Positions 45,270 to 53,784 of a stretch of 64,000 nucleotides of DNA are shown here, one piece after another. Location: positions 186,001-250,000 of the forward strand of contig NZ_CP025803.1 in assembly GCF_003352065.1 (NCBI RefSeq), written 5' to 3'. This DNA is from Sulfitobacter sp. SK011. GTDB lineage: Bacteria; Pseudomonadota; Alphaproteobacteria; Rhodobacterales; Rhodobacteraceae. Position 1 is the stretch's first letter. Every line of letters begins with the position of its first letter. The notes beneath the pieces were generated by a model, which was not told where the DNA came from, did no database searches, and worked only from the letters and a program-made list of their open reading frames with translations. The translations under genes and the position numbers were made by a program.

Positions 45270-45496
45270 TTAATCCTCCCTTTCTTTCGGCACCAGTTTA
45301 TCCGGCACCTTGCGTCACAAGCATAGCACAGCGCCCGGAGAGTCGCGAAATTCTCATCTGTATCGAATTTTGTGACCGAGCCAAATGTTGCAAAAGGGCT
45401 CTGACCGGCCTTCCGCGTTGCGGCATGAACTGCTTGCCACGCATCATTCTAACCGACCTTCTCGGCCCAAAGCCGACCTTCATGCAATTTGCGTCT

Positions 45497-45761
45497 AACG
45501 GCAGGTTTGAGCCGATTGTGTTGAAAAACCCCGTTATTGACGAAAATCGAATAATTTTTCGCCTTAGAGAGTGACCAACTTTTGGAGGCGAGGGGGTCGG
45601 CCAATTTGGCCGGCTGCGGCTCCTGTGCCCGCACTATGCCTCTTACGGTCGATCTGTTCTGACTTTTGGGCTTAATGGGCAGCTGCGCAAAAATCGCGGA
45701 TTTCAAATTTCAGAGTTTTTCAACACAATCAGCCCAGAGCAGACTCAATCAAAACCTGCTG
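45497..45761. mobile_element. MITE-like inverted-repeat element
   Basis: A segment of about 265 bases without a gene. Inverted copies of GATTGTGTTGAAAAAC lie at 45,514-45,529 and, reversed, around 45,715-45,732, and outer GCAGGTTT repeats lie nearer both edges. The nine bases TTTGCGTCT directly flank it on both sides (45,488-45,496 and 45,762-45,770) as a possible target-site duplication. A short frame inside (45,449-45,706) is not a supported gene. No transposase is encoded, so it would be a non-autonomous element or a pair of IS ends. Confidence 0.55.
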
Positions 45762-45927
45762 TTTGCGTCTGCAGTATCTCTGTCTCCGCATGGGATGAGA
45801 GCCTATCAAACGACAACAAGAGACCGTGGCAGTTCGTGCTGGCCAAGTGATTTTGAAAGACGATAGAGTGAATGCTGAAAGCTCTCGACGTAAAGAGCCT
45901 TTCTATTTTGATAAGGGGACGAGGTAA

Positions 45928-46587
45928 TTGGCGGAAGAGCAGAAACATTCATCAGTAGACAAGGCGAAAAGCGCACTCGGTGCGCTTCTAATTATGCCAA
46001 TTGGTATTGTACTGGGTTTAATAGCACATGGGGGGGACAACACCTTTGCAGGGTATGCGCAATATTTTTTTATCTCCATTCTCGGGGTGTGTGTTGGTGG
46101 AGGGGTGTATGTACTACTAATCCACAACATCCTTGTAGCATTGACGTCAAAGATAGACTCATTTCGTGCTAGCTTTGTGGCTTCGGTCAATCGGAAATAC
46201 GATCTCCAATCAACGCTGGTTTCTTTGGCGAACACGGTTGCTTCCGAAGAAGGCAAGATTCATGGAGGTATTGCGCGGGAACTTAGAAATGCCGCAGGCG
46301 ATCTTGCGAGCAGCCAGAAGCCCTCAATTTTGCTAGCTAACTTGGCCGCAAGATTTCCCCAACTCCATAATATTGGAGGGTTCATGTCCGCACAGAACAG
46401 CGCTTCCGAGATTGAGCGTAAGATCGACGAAGACGTGCGGAACATTAATACTGAAATTGCAGCATACAACGAGATCGTGAGCAGTATTCCGTCAAGATTG
46501 GCGGCAGCGATCGCAAGCTTTCCTAAGCTTGATTTTGTGTCCTCTGTTGGCCTTGAGAATGAAGTTCACGAAAAAAGTGCGGCATAG
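45928..46587 (+). CDS. Small membrane protein of unknown function
   Basis: A 219-residue protein. Two hydrophobic segments (ALGALLIMPIGIVLGLIAHG and YFFISILGVCVGGGVYVLLI) occupy residues 14-72; the remaining 145 residues are soluble, helical and rich in Ala/Glu, suggesting a coiled-coil domain in the cytosol. The start is a TTG at 45928 with GAGG upstream. The overall plan resembles LemA-like proteins, but the family signature is not convincing. Composition is AT-rich. Its TAG stop is followed by a further open frame in phase. Confidence 0.6.
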   Translation: MAEEQKHSSVDKAKSALGALLIMPIGIVLGLIAHGGDNTFAGYAQYFFISILGVCVGGGVYVLLIHNILVALTSKIDSFRASFVASVNRKYDLQSTLVSLANTVASEEGKIHGGIARELRNAAGDLASSQKPSILLANLAARFPQLHNIGGFMSAQNSASEIERKIDEDVRNINTEIAAYNEIVSSIPSRLAAAIASFPKLDFVSSVGLENEVHEKSAA

Positions 46588-46596
46588 CCCATCGCG

Positions 46597-46818
46597 GTGG
46601 TGTCAGACGGATGCGAACCAGTCTCTACAAGGACAGTGGGGCTGCACGACGTAACCATCACCTCCGAATTCCGGAAAGACTTCGATGGCTCGGGTGAGTT
46701 CAGCATGAGCTTTGACGGTGAAGCCGATAACGGCTTAAAAACATCCGGATTTGCCACCTTCAATGCCGCAGACCCCAGTGGCTTCACCGCAGGCCTCAAA
46801 GTCAGTGGCAAGTTCTGA
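46597..46818 (+). CDS. Short frame in phase after a TAG (possible readthrough tail or remnant)
   Basis: Seventy-three codons from a GTG at 46597, in the same frame as the membrane protein and separated from it only by TAG 46585-46587 and three sense codons. The translation (TVGLHDVTITSEFRKDFDGS, then GFTAGLKVSGKF at the end) looks like the beta-rich end of a larger protein. There is no clear ribosome-binding site. It could be a gene remnant or an extension created by a nonsense mutation. Confidence 0.35.
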   Translation: MVSDGCEPVSTRTVGLHDVTITSEFRKDFDGSGEFSMSFDGEADNGLKTSGFATFNAADPSGFTAGLKVSGKF

Positions 46819-46828
46819 ACCAACTCTA

Positions 46829-47046
46829 AACAGGGTGCCAACAGGTGCCCTATTTCTTCAATACGAAGGCAAACCATTCTCTGCTTTGAAAATTACTTAC
46901 CCTGTTCAGTCAAAGAAATTTCCCTGTTAATTAGCTAAGGGAATTCGCTTGCAAGCCATTGTTTTCTTTTCCGAACTCAGGGCCACTAAGTCGAATGCCG
47001 GTGAAACAAGCAGTTTTACCCTGTAAATTTCCCTGTTAGCAGGGAA
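46829..47046. repeat. Cluster of CCCTGTT motifs
   Basis: Within 218 bases the motif (A/T)CCCTGT(T/A) occurs at 46899, 46921, 47018 and 47030, with inverted copies AACAGGGT (46829-46836) and GCAGGGAA (47039-47046); the last pair forms a hairpin around TTA. The surrounding gap (46,819-47,226) has no supported gene. Such iterated motifs can bind a replication, partition or recombination protein, but no initiator gene is next to them. Confidence 0.45.
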
Positions 47047-47226
47047 TTTCAACCCAGACGGGGTAGCTTGAGACTGGCTACACACGAGCAAAGTGCAAGA
47101 CCAGCTTTGCAAATCTACGTTGGAGCCCGAAAAGGTACCGCGATTGCTGGATTATGAGAAAAAGTACTTGCAAAACACCATGCGATTAGACGACCCCATC
47201 AGGTCTCGCTTTCAAAAGGTCGTTGC

Positions 47227-48396
47227 TCATGTACCCCAAGCGGAAAACGCCGTCGTCCGCTCTCCGTTGACCATCAGCCGCACCATCATTCTGTAGTTAG
47301 GCATAGCGATCAAATCACGCGGCTCAACTCCATCAAAGTGCCGTGTGAGGCGTGGTGCATCCATCGGGCTGGTGCGAAAAGCAATCACCGTGCCGACATT
47401 GCCGAGGATCGAGTCCAATACATCGCCGTCAATCTGCCCCAAATACTGATTGGCCAGCGTGAGCGACAAGCCATATTTGCGGAGCTCAGACAGCATTTCG
47501 ACCATGGCGTCGGTGGTGAACGAATGGAATTCATCCACATAGAGGAAAAACGGGCGGCGCTCTGGCTCCGGGACGTTGTGTCGGCTGTAGGCGGCATGTG
47601 CCAAACCGGATGTTATCATCCCACCCAATACGTTGGAGGTATCACTGCCAAGCTGGCCCTTGGCGAGATTGACGATCAGGATTCGCCCCTCGTCCATGAT
47701 CTTGCGCAACCGCAATGGGGTTTCGGGCTCACATAGGGCGCGACGCACCACAGGATGGGCCAGAAACGCACCAAGCTTGTTGGCAATTGGGGCCACGCCA
47801 TCGGCGGCGTTCTTATAATTCATCGCAGGGAATTCTTTCTTCCAGAACAGGCGAACCTGCTCGTCTGTGACCTGCGTCAGGATCTCTCTGCGAAACCCAT
47901 CATCTAGAAACATCCGCATGATGTCGCGGACATCGGTCCTTGGCTGATCCAGCAGCGCCAAGATCGAATAGCGCAAAAGATGCTCCATTCTCGCACCCCA
48001 GGCATCGGCCCATTGCTTTTTAAGCGTATCGATCAGACCGGATGCAATGAGGGGTCGGAACTTTTCCGATGCCCGTGTCATCGGGTTGTAGCCAAAAGGA
48101 CAGTCGGGATCGGCAATATTCCAGATGATGGCATCGGGAGGCGAAATTTGCGCAATCTGCTGTGCCAGATCACCATGCGGATCAACAAGGCAAAACCCGT
48201 GGCCCTGGCGTAGGTCCTGGCGCATCAGGTTGCCCAACAGGGTGGATTTACCGGTCCCGGTCTGGCCCAGGATATAGATATGCTGAAGTCGGTCCGCGAG
48301 GCGGATGCCAAACGGCCTGTTCCCATAGCGACTGTAGGCGGTCCCGATTGTGGCGACGCTGTCTCGGTTCCAAGTCATGCCTTCAGTGTGAGGCAT
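47227..48396 (-). CDS. Coupling-protein-like ATPase (TraD/TraG superfamily), soluble form
   Basis: A 389-residue HerA/VirD4-type ATPase. Walker A is YILGQTGTGKSTLLGN, FCLVDPHGDLAQQ follows, Walker B is FFLYVDEFHSF, and the C-terminal part contains the TraM-recognition-like LANQYLGQIDG. It lacks the N-terminal membrane segments and the C-terminal acidic tail of the 691-residue paralogue at 55,262. It would translocate DNA using ATP. It is divergent from the DUF3768 gene. The start is uncertain: M1 at 48396 or a Met six codons later. Confidence 0.85.
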   Translation of the reverse strand: MPHTEGMTWNRDSVATIGTAYSRYGNRPFGIRLADRLQHIYILGQTGTGKSTLLGNLMRQDLRQGHGFCLVDPHGDLAQQIAQISPPDAIIWNIADPDCPFGYNPMTRASEKFRPLIASGLIDTLKKQWADAWGARMEHLLRYSILALLDQPRTDVRDIMRMFLDDGFRREILTQVTDEQVRLFWKKEFPAMNYKNAADGVAPIANKLGAFLAHPVVRRALCEPETPLRLRKIMDEGRILIVNLAKGQLGSDTSNVLGGMITSGLAHAAYSRHNVPEPERRPFFLYVDEFHSFTTDAMVEMLSELRKYGLSLTLANQYLGQIDGDVLDSILGNVGTVIAFRTSPMDAPRLTRHFDGVEPRDLIAMPNYRMMVRLMVNGERTTAFSAWGT

Positions 48397-48586
48397 GCCT
48401 ACTCAGCACAAAACACTGCCTCCCGTTTCAATCCGGCGGTTGTCGTTTCTGCACCTTAGGTGGGCTTTGTGGATGTCGGGCCTTTGATATCCTGAGGTCA
48501 GATCAGATCTTTGGTTCCACACATCTCCTGTCGAGGGGTGCGCCTGAAATGGTTTCGGGCGGCCACCCTACGAGAAGGAGATGATC

Positions 48587-49120
48587 ATGGGACAAATTGC
48601 TGAAACGGCAATCGAGGGTTTTGTCGGGGTCTACCCGGTCTGCAGTGATTGTGGTCAAACCCATATCGTTCGCGATGGTGAAACCTGTTGGAGCCTGCTG
48701 ACCCGCACATGGACCCTCAAAACGGTCTGTGACACTTACGTCTGCGATGACTGCGGGTCTGAAGCTGCACCTTTCTGGAAGCTCGACAAAGAGTTCCGCC
48801 TGAACCGCATCGTGCGGCTTAATGATGCCGTCAGACAAGGTCACGGGGAGCATGTGACTGTCGTGGTGACAGCAGGCCTCAAAAACAGGGGTGAAGAGTA
48901 CCTGATCAAAGCAAGACGAGCCGTCGCTGATTTTGACCAGTTCAACGTGGAAAACGACCCGCATGGCGAGCATGATTTCGGCGCACTCATCCTCAATGGC
49001 GAAAAGCTGTTCTGGAAAATTGATTATTTCGATCTGACCCTGAGCGCACATTCGCCAGACAAGGCGAACCCGGATATCACCCATCGGGTCCTGACCATCA
49101 TGCGGGCGAGCGAGTATTGA
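48587..49120 (+). CDS. DUF3768 family protein
   Basis: A 177-residue protein of a family common on alphaproteobacterial plasmids and integrative elements. An N-terminal zinc-ribbon-like part (YPVCSDCGQTHIV, then TYVCDDCGSEA) precedes the DUF3768 core, which starts at IVRLNDAVRQGHGEHVTVV and has LILNGEKLFWKIDYFD. ATG 48587 lies at the right distance from AAGGAG; the ATG six bases earlier is too close. It overlaps the next gene by TTGA. Function is unknown. Confidence 0.75.
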   Translation: MGQIAETAIEGFVGVYPVCSDCGQTHIVRDGETCWSLLTRTWTLKTVCDTYVCDDCGSEAAPFWKLDKEFRLNRIVRLNDAVRQGHGEHVTVVVTAGLKNRGEEYLIKARRAVADFDQFNVENDPHGEHDFGALILNGEKLFWKIDYFDLTLSAHSPDKANPDITHRVLTIMRASEY

Positions 49121-49464
49121 CGGTGCGCGAACAACGCCCGCTTTCCCAAGCCGATAAGGAAGAGGCATTCCGTATTGCCACACGCGCCCTCCCCAAATGG
49201 TATGCGGACGAGGTTGCAAAAGGGATGTCGGACGCAGTGCTGACAACCGCTATCGAACACGTCCTCGGGATCTTCGGTGGCAGTTGCGGGCCGGGCCGTC
49301 TCGACGTCGCACATCAGGCGGCAGGCCTGAAGATTTGGGGCGGGTGGCATCTTGTGAACCACCATACGGAGAAACCACTCTATTCGGGCACAAAAACCCT
49401 CGCCATGGCCCGGCACATCTATGGGATTGGCGACCCAGATGAGGAGCAGATGGCGTTGTTTTGA
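49117..49464 (+). CDS. Hypothetical protein, partner of the DUF3768 gene
   Basis: A 115-residue acidic protein. The TTG at 49117 overlaps the DUF3768 stop; a GTG at 49123 is an alternative start. It is mostly helical by composition, with ALPKWYADEVAKGMSDAVL in the N-terminal half and YSGTKTLAMARHIYGIG near the end. I recognise no family. Coupling to DUF3768 suggests a joint function in the mobile element. Confidence 0.65.
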   Translation: MTVREQRPLSQADKEEAFRIATRALPKWYADEVAKGMSDAVLTTAIEHVLGIFGGSCGPGRLDVAHQAAGLKIWGGWHLVNHHTEKPLYSGTKTLAMARHIYGIGDPDEEQMALF

Positions 49465-49593
49465 GTGACTAGCCTGTCCCAATGGGGCGGGCCATTTTTG
49501 CTGAGAAATCGCCAGGATTGAACGACCTGATTGAGCTTGGGAAGAACTGACCGGGACTGTTGCGGAAGGATTTCCACCACCGGATGCCTGAAG

Positions 49594-51204
49594 TCAAAAT
49601 CCGAGCTGTGTCGTTTTCTTTTTCTTTGTGGAAATGGGGGAGTTTCCAATATAATGATCGAAGATTTCCATCATTCTTGGCAGCTGATCATCAATTTGAA
49701 CTTCAGCCAAAGCCTCACATAACTTCTCAAGTTGTCGTTCATGCACCTGCGTAGGGGTTCGATCTGTGTCCCGGTAATCCCCACCGCATAGGACAGTCAC
49801 AGCCATATCGACTGTCAGAAGCCAATTTGAAGGCTGCAACGCTACATTTTTTCCGTCCACCAATCGGTTCGAGGTTGCCAATTCCACGATCAATCGTTTT
49901 TCCGACGGATTTGCAATTTGGTAAAGCTCAGCAAGGCTTTTTACCAGTTCGAGAAATTTGGCGAGCTTGTCAGCTTCGGCGGTCAAATCATTCATTTTTT
50001 CTAGTTGGTCATCAATTTTCTGACATTCAATCAGAAGGTGCTGTTTGCGCTCGGCAAACGCCTCCTTGTCGATTAGTCGATCGATCAAAGCATCTGTGAG
50101 AGTGCCGATCCGCGCCTTGATTTCCGATTTTCGCAGGGTCAACGCATTGGAGGTGCCAAACGCATGTCGACGGTCTTCGAACCAGGTTGTAATGTTGCCC
50201 TTCAGCCGCTCAAAATTGGGCTTTGAGAAGCTTATTTGTTCGAATCCGTATTGCACCTCTCTCTCAATGATTTCCTCTCGTATACATTGTGTGACACAGC
50301 CATTTGTGTGGCACCGGTAGTACACATGCCCTTTCTGTCGTTCTGCGATCAATTTGTTGCTACAAGCCGCACATACAAACAGACCTCGGTAGGTGTGGAA
50401 GTGTCGCAACTTTTTTCTGTGATACTTGTCTGACTTCAAATCCTGAACCCGCTGGAACAAGGAGGCTGGTATCAAAGGTTGATGAACGCCTTTGAAAGTC
50501 TCACCGGTTTTTCGGACCCGAACGATCCCACAATAAAACGGATTGGAAAGCGTTTGCTCCATACTCGTGCGGGTCAAAGCTTTGCCAGCTCTCGATCGCA
50601 AGCCTCGCTTGTCCATTTCATCACACAGCCCGCGAATAGAAAATTTTCCTGTGCCATAGAGAGTAAACGCATCCGTGATCAATGGCGCACGTGCCGGATC
50701 CGGTGTTTTTGGGTTGCCACCGCCCTGGTTCAAATACCCAAGCGGTGCCATGTGGGGATAGAGTCCCTGTTTTAACCGTCCCCGAATTCCCTTGATGGCC
50801 TCTTCCCGCAGGTTCCGGATATAATCTGATGCAATCACCGCCTGGATGTCTGCTGTGAGCCTGCCGCCGCGGGACTGGAAATCCAGGCTCTCAGTGACGA
50901 AATGGATGGCAACGCCCTGGTCTGACAATTCACCGATTTTGGCCCAGTCGCGAAAGTTGCGCGCAGAGCGGTCAATCTTGTGGACGATCAGCCCATCAGC
51001 CTTGTGATTATTGAGATCGCGCATGATGGCATTGAAGACCGGTCGCCCGGATTTGGCTGCGGTTTCTTTTTCTTCAAACCAGCGCGATATCGTCAGCCCG
51101 TGCTTTTCAGCGTAGCGGGTAATTTCTTCCTTCTGGACCTCCAGGGAAACCCCTTCGCCTTGTTTGGCGGTGGATACGCGGGTGTATCCAAAACATGTGG
51201 TCAT
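49594..51204 (-). CDS. Large serine recombinase
   Basis: A 536-residue site-specific recombinase. The resolvase domain (residues 1-145) has the nucleophile in YTRVSTAKQGEG and the active-site arginines in VHKIDRSARNFRDWAKIGE. The recombinase domain (about 160-270) contains APLGYLNQGG and SNPFYCGIVRVR, followed by a zinc ribbon (FVCAACSNKLIAERQKGH, then CHTNGCVTQC) and a long coiled coil (residues 350-440). Such enzymes integrate or excise DNA circles at att sites. Here it lies inside an island that already has a tyrosine integrase, so it may belong to a nested element. A small gene lies 12 bases upstream. Confidence 0.93.
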   Translation of the reverse strand: MTTCFGYTRVSTAKQGEGVSLEVQKEEITRYAEKHGLTISRWFEEKETAAKSGRPVFNAIMRDLNNHKADGLIVHKIDRSARNFRDWAKIGELSDQGVAIHFVTESLDFQSRGGRLTADIQAVIASDYIRNLREEAIKGIRGRLKQGLYPHMAPLGYLNQGGGNPKTPDPARAPLITDAFTLYGTGKFSIRGLCDEMDKRGLRSRAGKALTRTSMEQTLSNPFYCGIVRVRKTGETFKGVHQPLIPASLFQRVQDLKSDKYHRKKLRHFHTYRGLFVCAACSNKLIAERQKGHVYYRCHTNGCVTQCIREEIIEREVQYGFEQISFSKPNFERLKGNITTWFEDRRHAFGTSNALTLRKSEIKARIGTLTDALIDRLIDKEAFAERKQHLLIECQKIDDQLEKMNDLTAEADKLAKFLELVKSLAELYQIANPSEKRLIVELATSNRLVDGKNVALQPSNWLLTVDMAVTVLCGGDYRDTDRTPTQVHERQLEKLCEALAEVQIDDQLPRMMEIFDHYIGNSPISTKKKKTTQLGF

Positions 51205-51216
51205 ATGTGGTTTTCG

Positions 51217-51381
51217 TTATTCACTGGTAATAGTGCCGCCTTCTTTGGGCGGCTTGTCGATCTCTTCCTCCGGCCAGGGCCACGACCCTTCGCGCTCCAT
51301 GCGCTCGAAGATGCGTTTGCACAGCTCAATGAATTGTTCAAAGCGTTGTTCTTCAGTCATGGGTCCAGAATACTGGCTCAT
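51217..51381 (-). CDS. 54-residue protein upstream of the serine recombinase
   Basis: A short frame, ATG 51381 to TAA 51217, encoding an acidic, hydrophilic protein. It starts MSQYSGPMTEEQRFEQFIEL, has FERMEREGSWPW in the middle and ends GGTITSE. It lies 12 bases before the recombinase start on the same strand, so the two are probably co-transcribed. Codon use is regular with no stop. It could be a recombination directionality factor for the recombinase, but no family is recognised. Confidence 0.6.
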   Translation of the reverse strand: MSQYSGPMTEEQRFEQFIELCKRIFERMEREGSWPWPEEEIDKPPKEGGTITSE

Positions 51382-51654
51382 GAAGGTGTCGAAAACACCG
51401 GCTTAGGTGCAAGGACGGTAATTCGGATCGCGGACATTGACGAGGAAGATTTGAAGCTGTTCAGGCGGCCTGCCCGCCGTTTGGCTCCGTTACACATTCT
51501 ACCGAGTCTTTGGCAAAGAGTCATCTTTGCTGGTGGCATGCGTTGTGCCTGTTGCGGTCCATTGGCCGCAATACCTGTAGCATTTGCCCTGCAATCGACT
51601 AAGATTTCCTCTGAAAACCTTAACGCTCTAGAACCACTGCCTGCTCTGATTCCT

Positions 51655-51698
51655 GGCGTTCGGAATGGTTTCACCATTCCGATACCAAACCGAACGCC
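51655..51698. promoter_or_regulatory. Nested inverted repeats between divergent transcripts
   Basis: GGCGTTCGG (51655-51663) pairs with CCGAACGCC (51690-51698), and CGGAATGGT (51661-51669) pairs with ACCATTCCG (51673-51681) around TTC. The two stems share three bases, so they are alternatives or a bulged single hairpin. They lie in the 440-base gap (51,382-51,821) between the recombinase pair and the XRE gene. I see no other gene in this gap. Confidence 0.5.
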
Positions 51699-51821
51699 AT
51701 GAGTGATCGGAGTAGGTAAGACAGATTGGGATGGTTGCCGTTTTTGAATCCGGTCGGGGCTTTGCGATTTTTCTACTTGCTGTAAACTGGGGATATACCA
51801 GCTTCACATAAGTTCATTTTT

Positions 51822-52172
51822 ATGATCCAGGAATTCACCCTCGACCTGAGGGCGGCCCGACGAAATTCGGGGCTCAGACAGGTCGACTGCGCTCATCTCA
51901 TGGGTGCCAACAAAACCAAAATCTCAAACCTTGAGAATGGCCGACAGCGCCCAAGCGTGCGTGATATCTGCACCTTGTCGATGATCTATGGCCGCAGCTT
52001 CGAAAGTCTCTTTGCCGGGATATTTGATGAGGTCAAAGCAGATGTCTTTTGTCACCTCTCTGACTTGCCAGAGCCGCAGTCCCATTATGGGCCCGCCAAC
52101 AACAGGAAACGGACATTGGACGGTCTGAGAGCGCGTTTGGAAGAAGATCACAGCGCGGTCTATGACGACTAA
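51822..52172 (+). CDS. XRE-family transcriptional regulator
   Basis: A 116-residue protein with an N-terminal helix-turn-helix of the Cro/CI type (LRAARRNSGLRQVDCAHLMG, then KTKISNLENGRQRPSVRDI, residues 9-50) and a C-terminal tail of about 60 residues with no assigned fold. It probably controls its own operon and mobility genes. It overlaps the next gene by 11 bases. A CTGGGGATATACCAG element lies upstream as a possible operator. Confidence 0.85.
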   Translation: MIQEFTLDLRAARRNSGLRQVDCAHLMGANKTKISNLENGRQRPSVRDICTLSMIYGRSFESLFAGIFDEVKADVFCHLSDLPEPQSHYGPANNRKRTLDGLRARLEEDHSAVYDD

Positions 52173-52623
52173 ACGAAAGCGCATTCTCAGTGTCGCCGTT
52201 GCCTCCGGCAAAGTGGCTTACATTTTTCTGATCGATGGCAGGTTGAAGGACTGGCAGTGTTCACGGGCGGCGAGCCTGTCAGCGCCCAAGGGCCGATCCC
52301 TGTTACGCAGAGCTGTGGCCCGTTTTGAGCCGGATCTTGTGGTGACTGAGGATCCGTTCAAGCCAACGCGCAAATCCGGGAGCTCACTAGAGATTCTAAA
52401 TGCCCTGGTGCAGGAATTGACCGACAGCGCCACCCCGCATCATCTGGTACAACGCAACCAGCAGTTTGCCAACAAATATGACGAAGCTAAGGTTCTGGCG
52501 AAACGCTTTCCTGCCATCACCCCTTGGCTGCCAAAAACGCCCAAAATCTGGGAAGCGGAACCCGTGAATGCAATTTACTTCGAGGCTCTCTCAATGGCGG
52601 TTCAAATCGAAGACGACGGCTAA
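52162..52623 (+). CDS. Hypothetical protein with RNase H-like pattern
   Basis: A 153-residue basic protein coupled to the XRE gene. The layout is RuvC/RNase H-like: a first strand pair ILSVAVASGKVAYIFLIDGR, then RFEPDLVVTEDPFKP in the second acidic position and NAIYFEALSMAVQ at the end. The usual first aspartate is not obvious, so catalysis is doubtful. Similar proteins seem to accompany XRE regulators in mobile DNA, but I cannot name a family. Confidence 0.6.
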   Translation: MTTKRKRILSVAVASGKVAYIFLIDGRLKDWQCSRAASLSAPKGRSLLRRAVARFEPDLVVTEDPFKPTRKSGSSLEILNALVQELTDSATPHHLVQRNQQFANKYDEAKVLAKRFPAITPWLPKTPKIWEAEPVNAIYFEALSMAVQIEDDG

Positions 52624-52903
52624 GTCGTATGGCCCAGCCAGTCTCACCGTGATGCTCGCGGCACGTTATTGGCTGCAATCTCAGCAATTCGTCGCCATTC
52701 GTTGGATGTGCCTCACATGTTTCGGACATCGATCTAACCAAAGTCTCAAGGGTTAGATGGGTGAAAAGGATCAGCCATTTCTTGCGTTTTATACATTAAC
52801 TACAATGTGTTGCTTCATTTTTGGGCCGCTTGGTGGAATGGCGAGAATTCCACCGAAATGGTATCATATGTGCAGGTGTTCCCCACAAAAATCGGAGACT
52901 GCA

Positions 52904-53752
52904 ATGGCACGCGATATATACGCGGAAGTCACCAATACGTTGGTGTCTTCCATCGAGGCTGATCCAGGGAAGCCAATCATGCCCTGGAACCGAACTGGCA
53001 CAAATACGGTGCCAAGCAACATCGCTTCTGGCAGCGAATACGGCGGTGTAAACATCATCAATCTCTGGGTCACGGCACAGGTACAGGGGTTCGCAACCGG
53101 CATCTGGGGCACGTATCGGCAGTGGCGCGAGAAAGGCGCGTCGGTGCAGAAGGGGCAGAAATCGACCCCTGTCATCTTCTACAAACAAGTGACGAGAGAG
53201 CGCGCCGATGGTGAAGATGAATCCTACCGCGTGTTGAAGTATTTCAATGTCTTCAATGCCGACCAGGTGGACGGGTACGACCTGCCAGCGCTAACGGGTT
53301 CTGCCGAGCCGGTTGAACGTATCGCGGTGATTGATGCGATGATCGCAAAGACCGGCGTGGATATTCGGGAGGCTGGTGCACAAGCATATTACAGCCCCAC
53401 CGACGACCGGATCACCATGCCTGAGAGTAGGCGGTTCTTTGATACCGTCTCTGGCACGCGCAGCGAAAACTACTTTGCTGTGTTGCTGCATGAGCTGACG
53501 CACTGGACGGGGCATCCGTCCCGATGCGATCGGGATTTGCGCAACAGGTTCGGAAATGCAGCCTACGCAATGGAAGAGCTTGTGGCCGAGATTGGCTCCG
53601 CGTTCTTCTGCGCTAGGCTCGGTATCTCCTCATCGCCTCGCGAAGATCATGCGCAATACCTGGGAAACTGGTTGTCTGTTCTGAAAAATGACAAGAAAGC
53701 CATTTTCACTGCTGCAGCGAAAGCGCAAGCCGCAATTGATTTCGTTTTATAG
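52904..53752 (+). CDS. ArdC-like antirestriction protein (ssDNA-binding, zincin domain)
   Basis: A 282-residue protein. The N-terminal ArdC domain (residues 1-120) has KPIMPWNRTGTNTVPSNIAS and GIWGTYRQWREKGASVQKGQ; the C-terminal zincin-like metallopeptidase domain has LLHELTHWTGHPSRCD (HExxH) and EELVAEIGSAFFC. ArdC proteins protect incoming single-stranded DNA during transfer. ATG 52904 has CGGAG seven bases upstream; the longer frame from 52757 is rejected. A strong hairpin follows the stop. Confidence 0.92.
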   Translation: MARDIYAEVTNTLVSSIEADPGKPIMPWNRTGTNTVPSNIASGSEYGGVNIINLWVTAQVQGFATGIWGTYRQWREKGASVQKGQKSTPVIFYKQVTRERADGEDESYRVLKYFNVFNADQVDGYDLPALTGSAEPVERIAVIDAMIAKTGVDIREAGAQAYYSPTDDRITMPESRRFFDTVSGTRSENYFAVLLHELTHWTGHPSRCDRDLRNRFGNAAYAMEELVAEIGSAFFCARLGISSSPREDHAQYLGNWLSVLKNDKKAIFTAAAKAQAAIDFVL

Positions 53753-53760
53753 TGCACTTT

Positions 53761-53784
53761 CGGCCCCTCTTGCGTGAGGGGCCG
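53761..53784 (+). terminator. Rho-independent-like terminator after ardC
   Basis: CGGCCCCTC (53761-53769) pairs perfectly with GAGGGGCCG (53776-53784) around six bases, beginning eight bases after the ardC stop and followed by TATTCTT. The T-run is short but the stem is strong. Confidence 0.7.

Noticed and set aside
45449..45706. 85-codon minus-strand frame
   Set aside because: It lies mostly within the inverted-repeat element and spans one of its ends, so it is probably not a gene.
50980..51702. 240-codon plus-strand frame
   Set aside because: It is antisense to the start of the serine recombinase and its small upstream gene, which have clear motifs and spacing.
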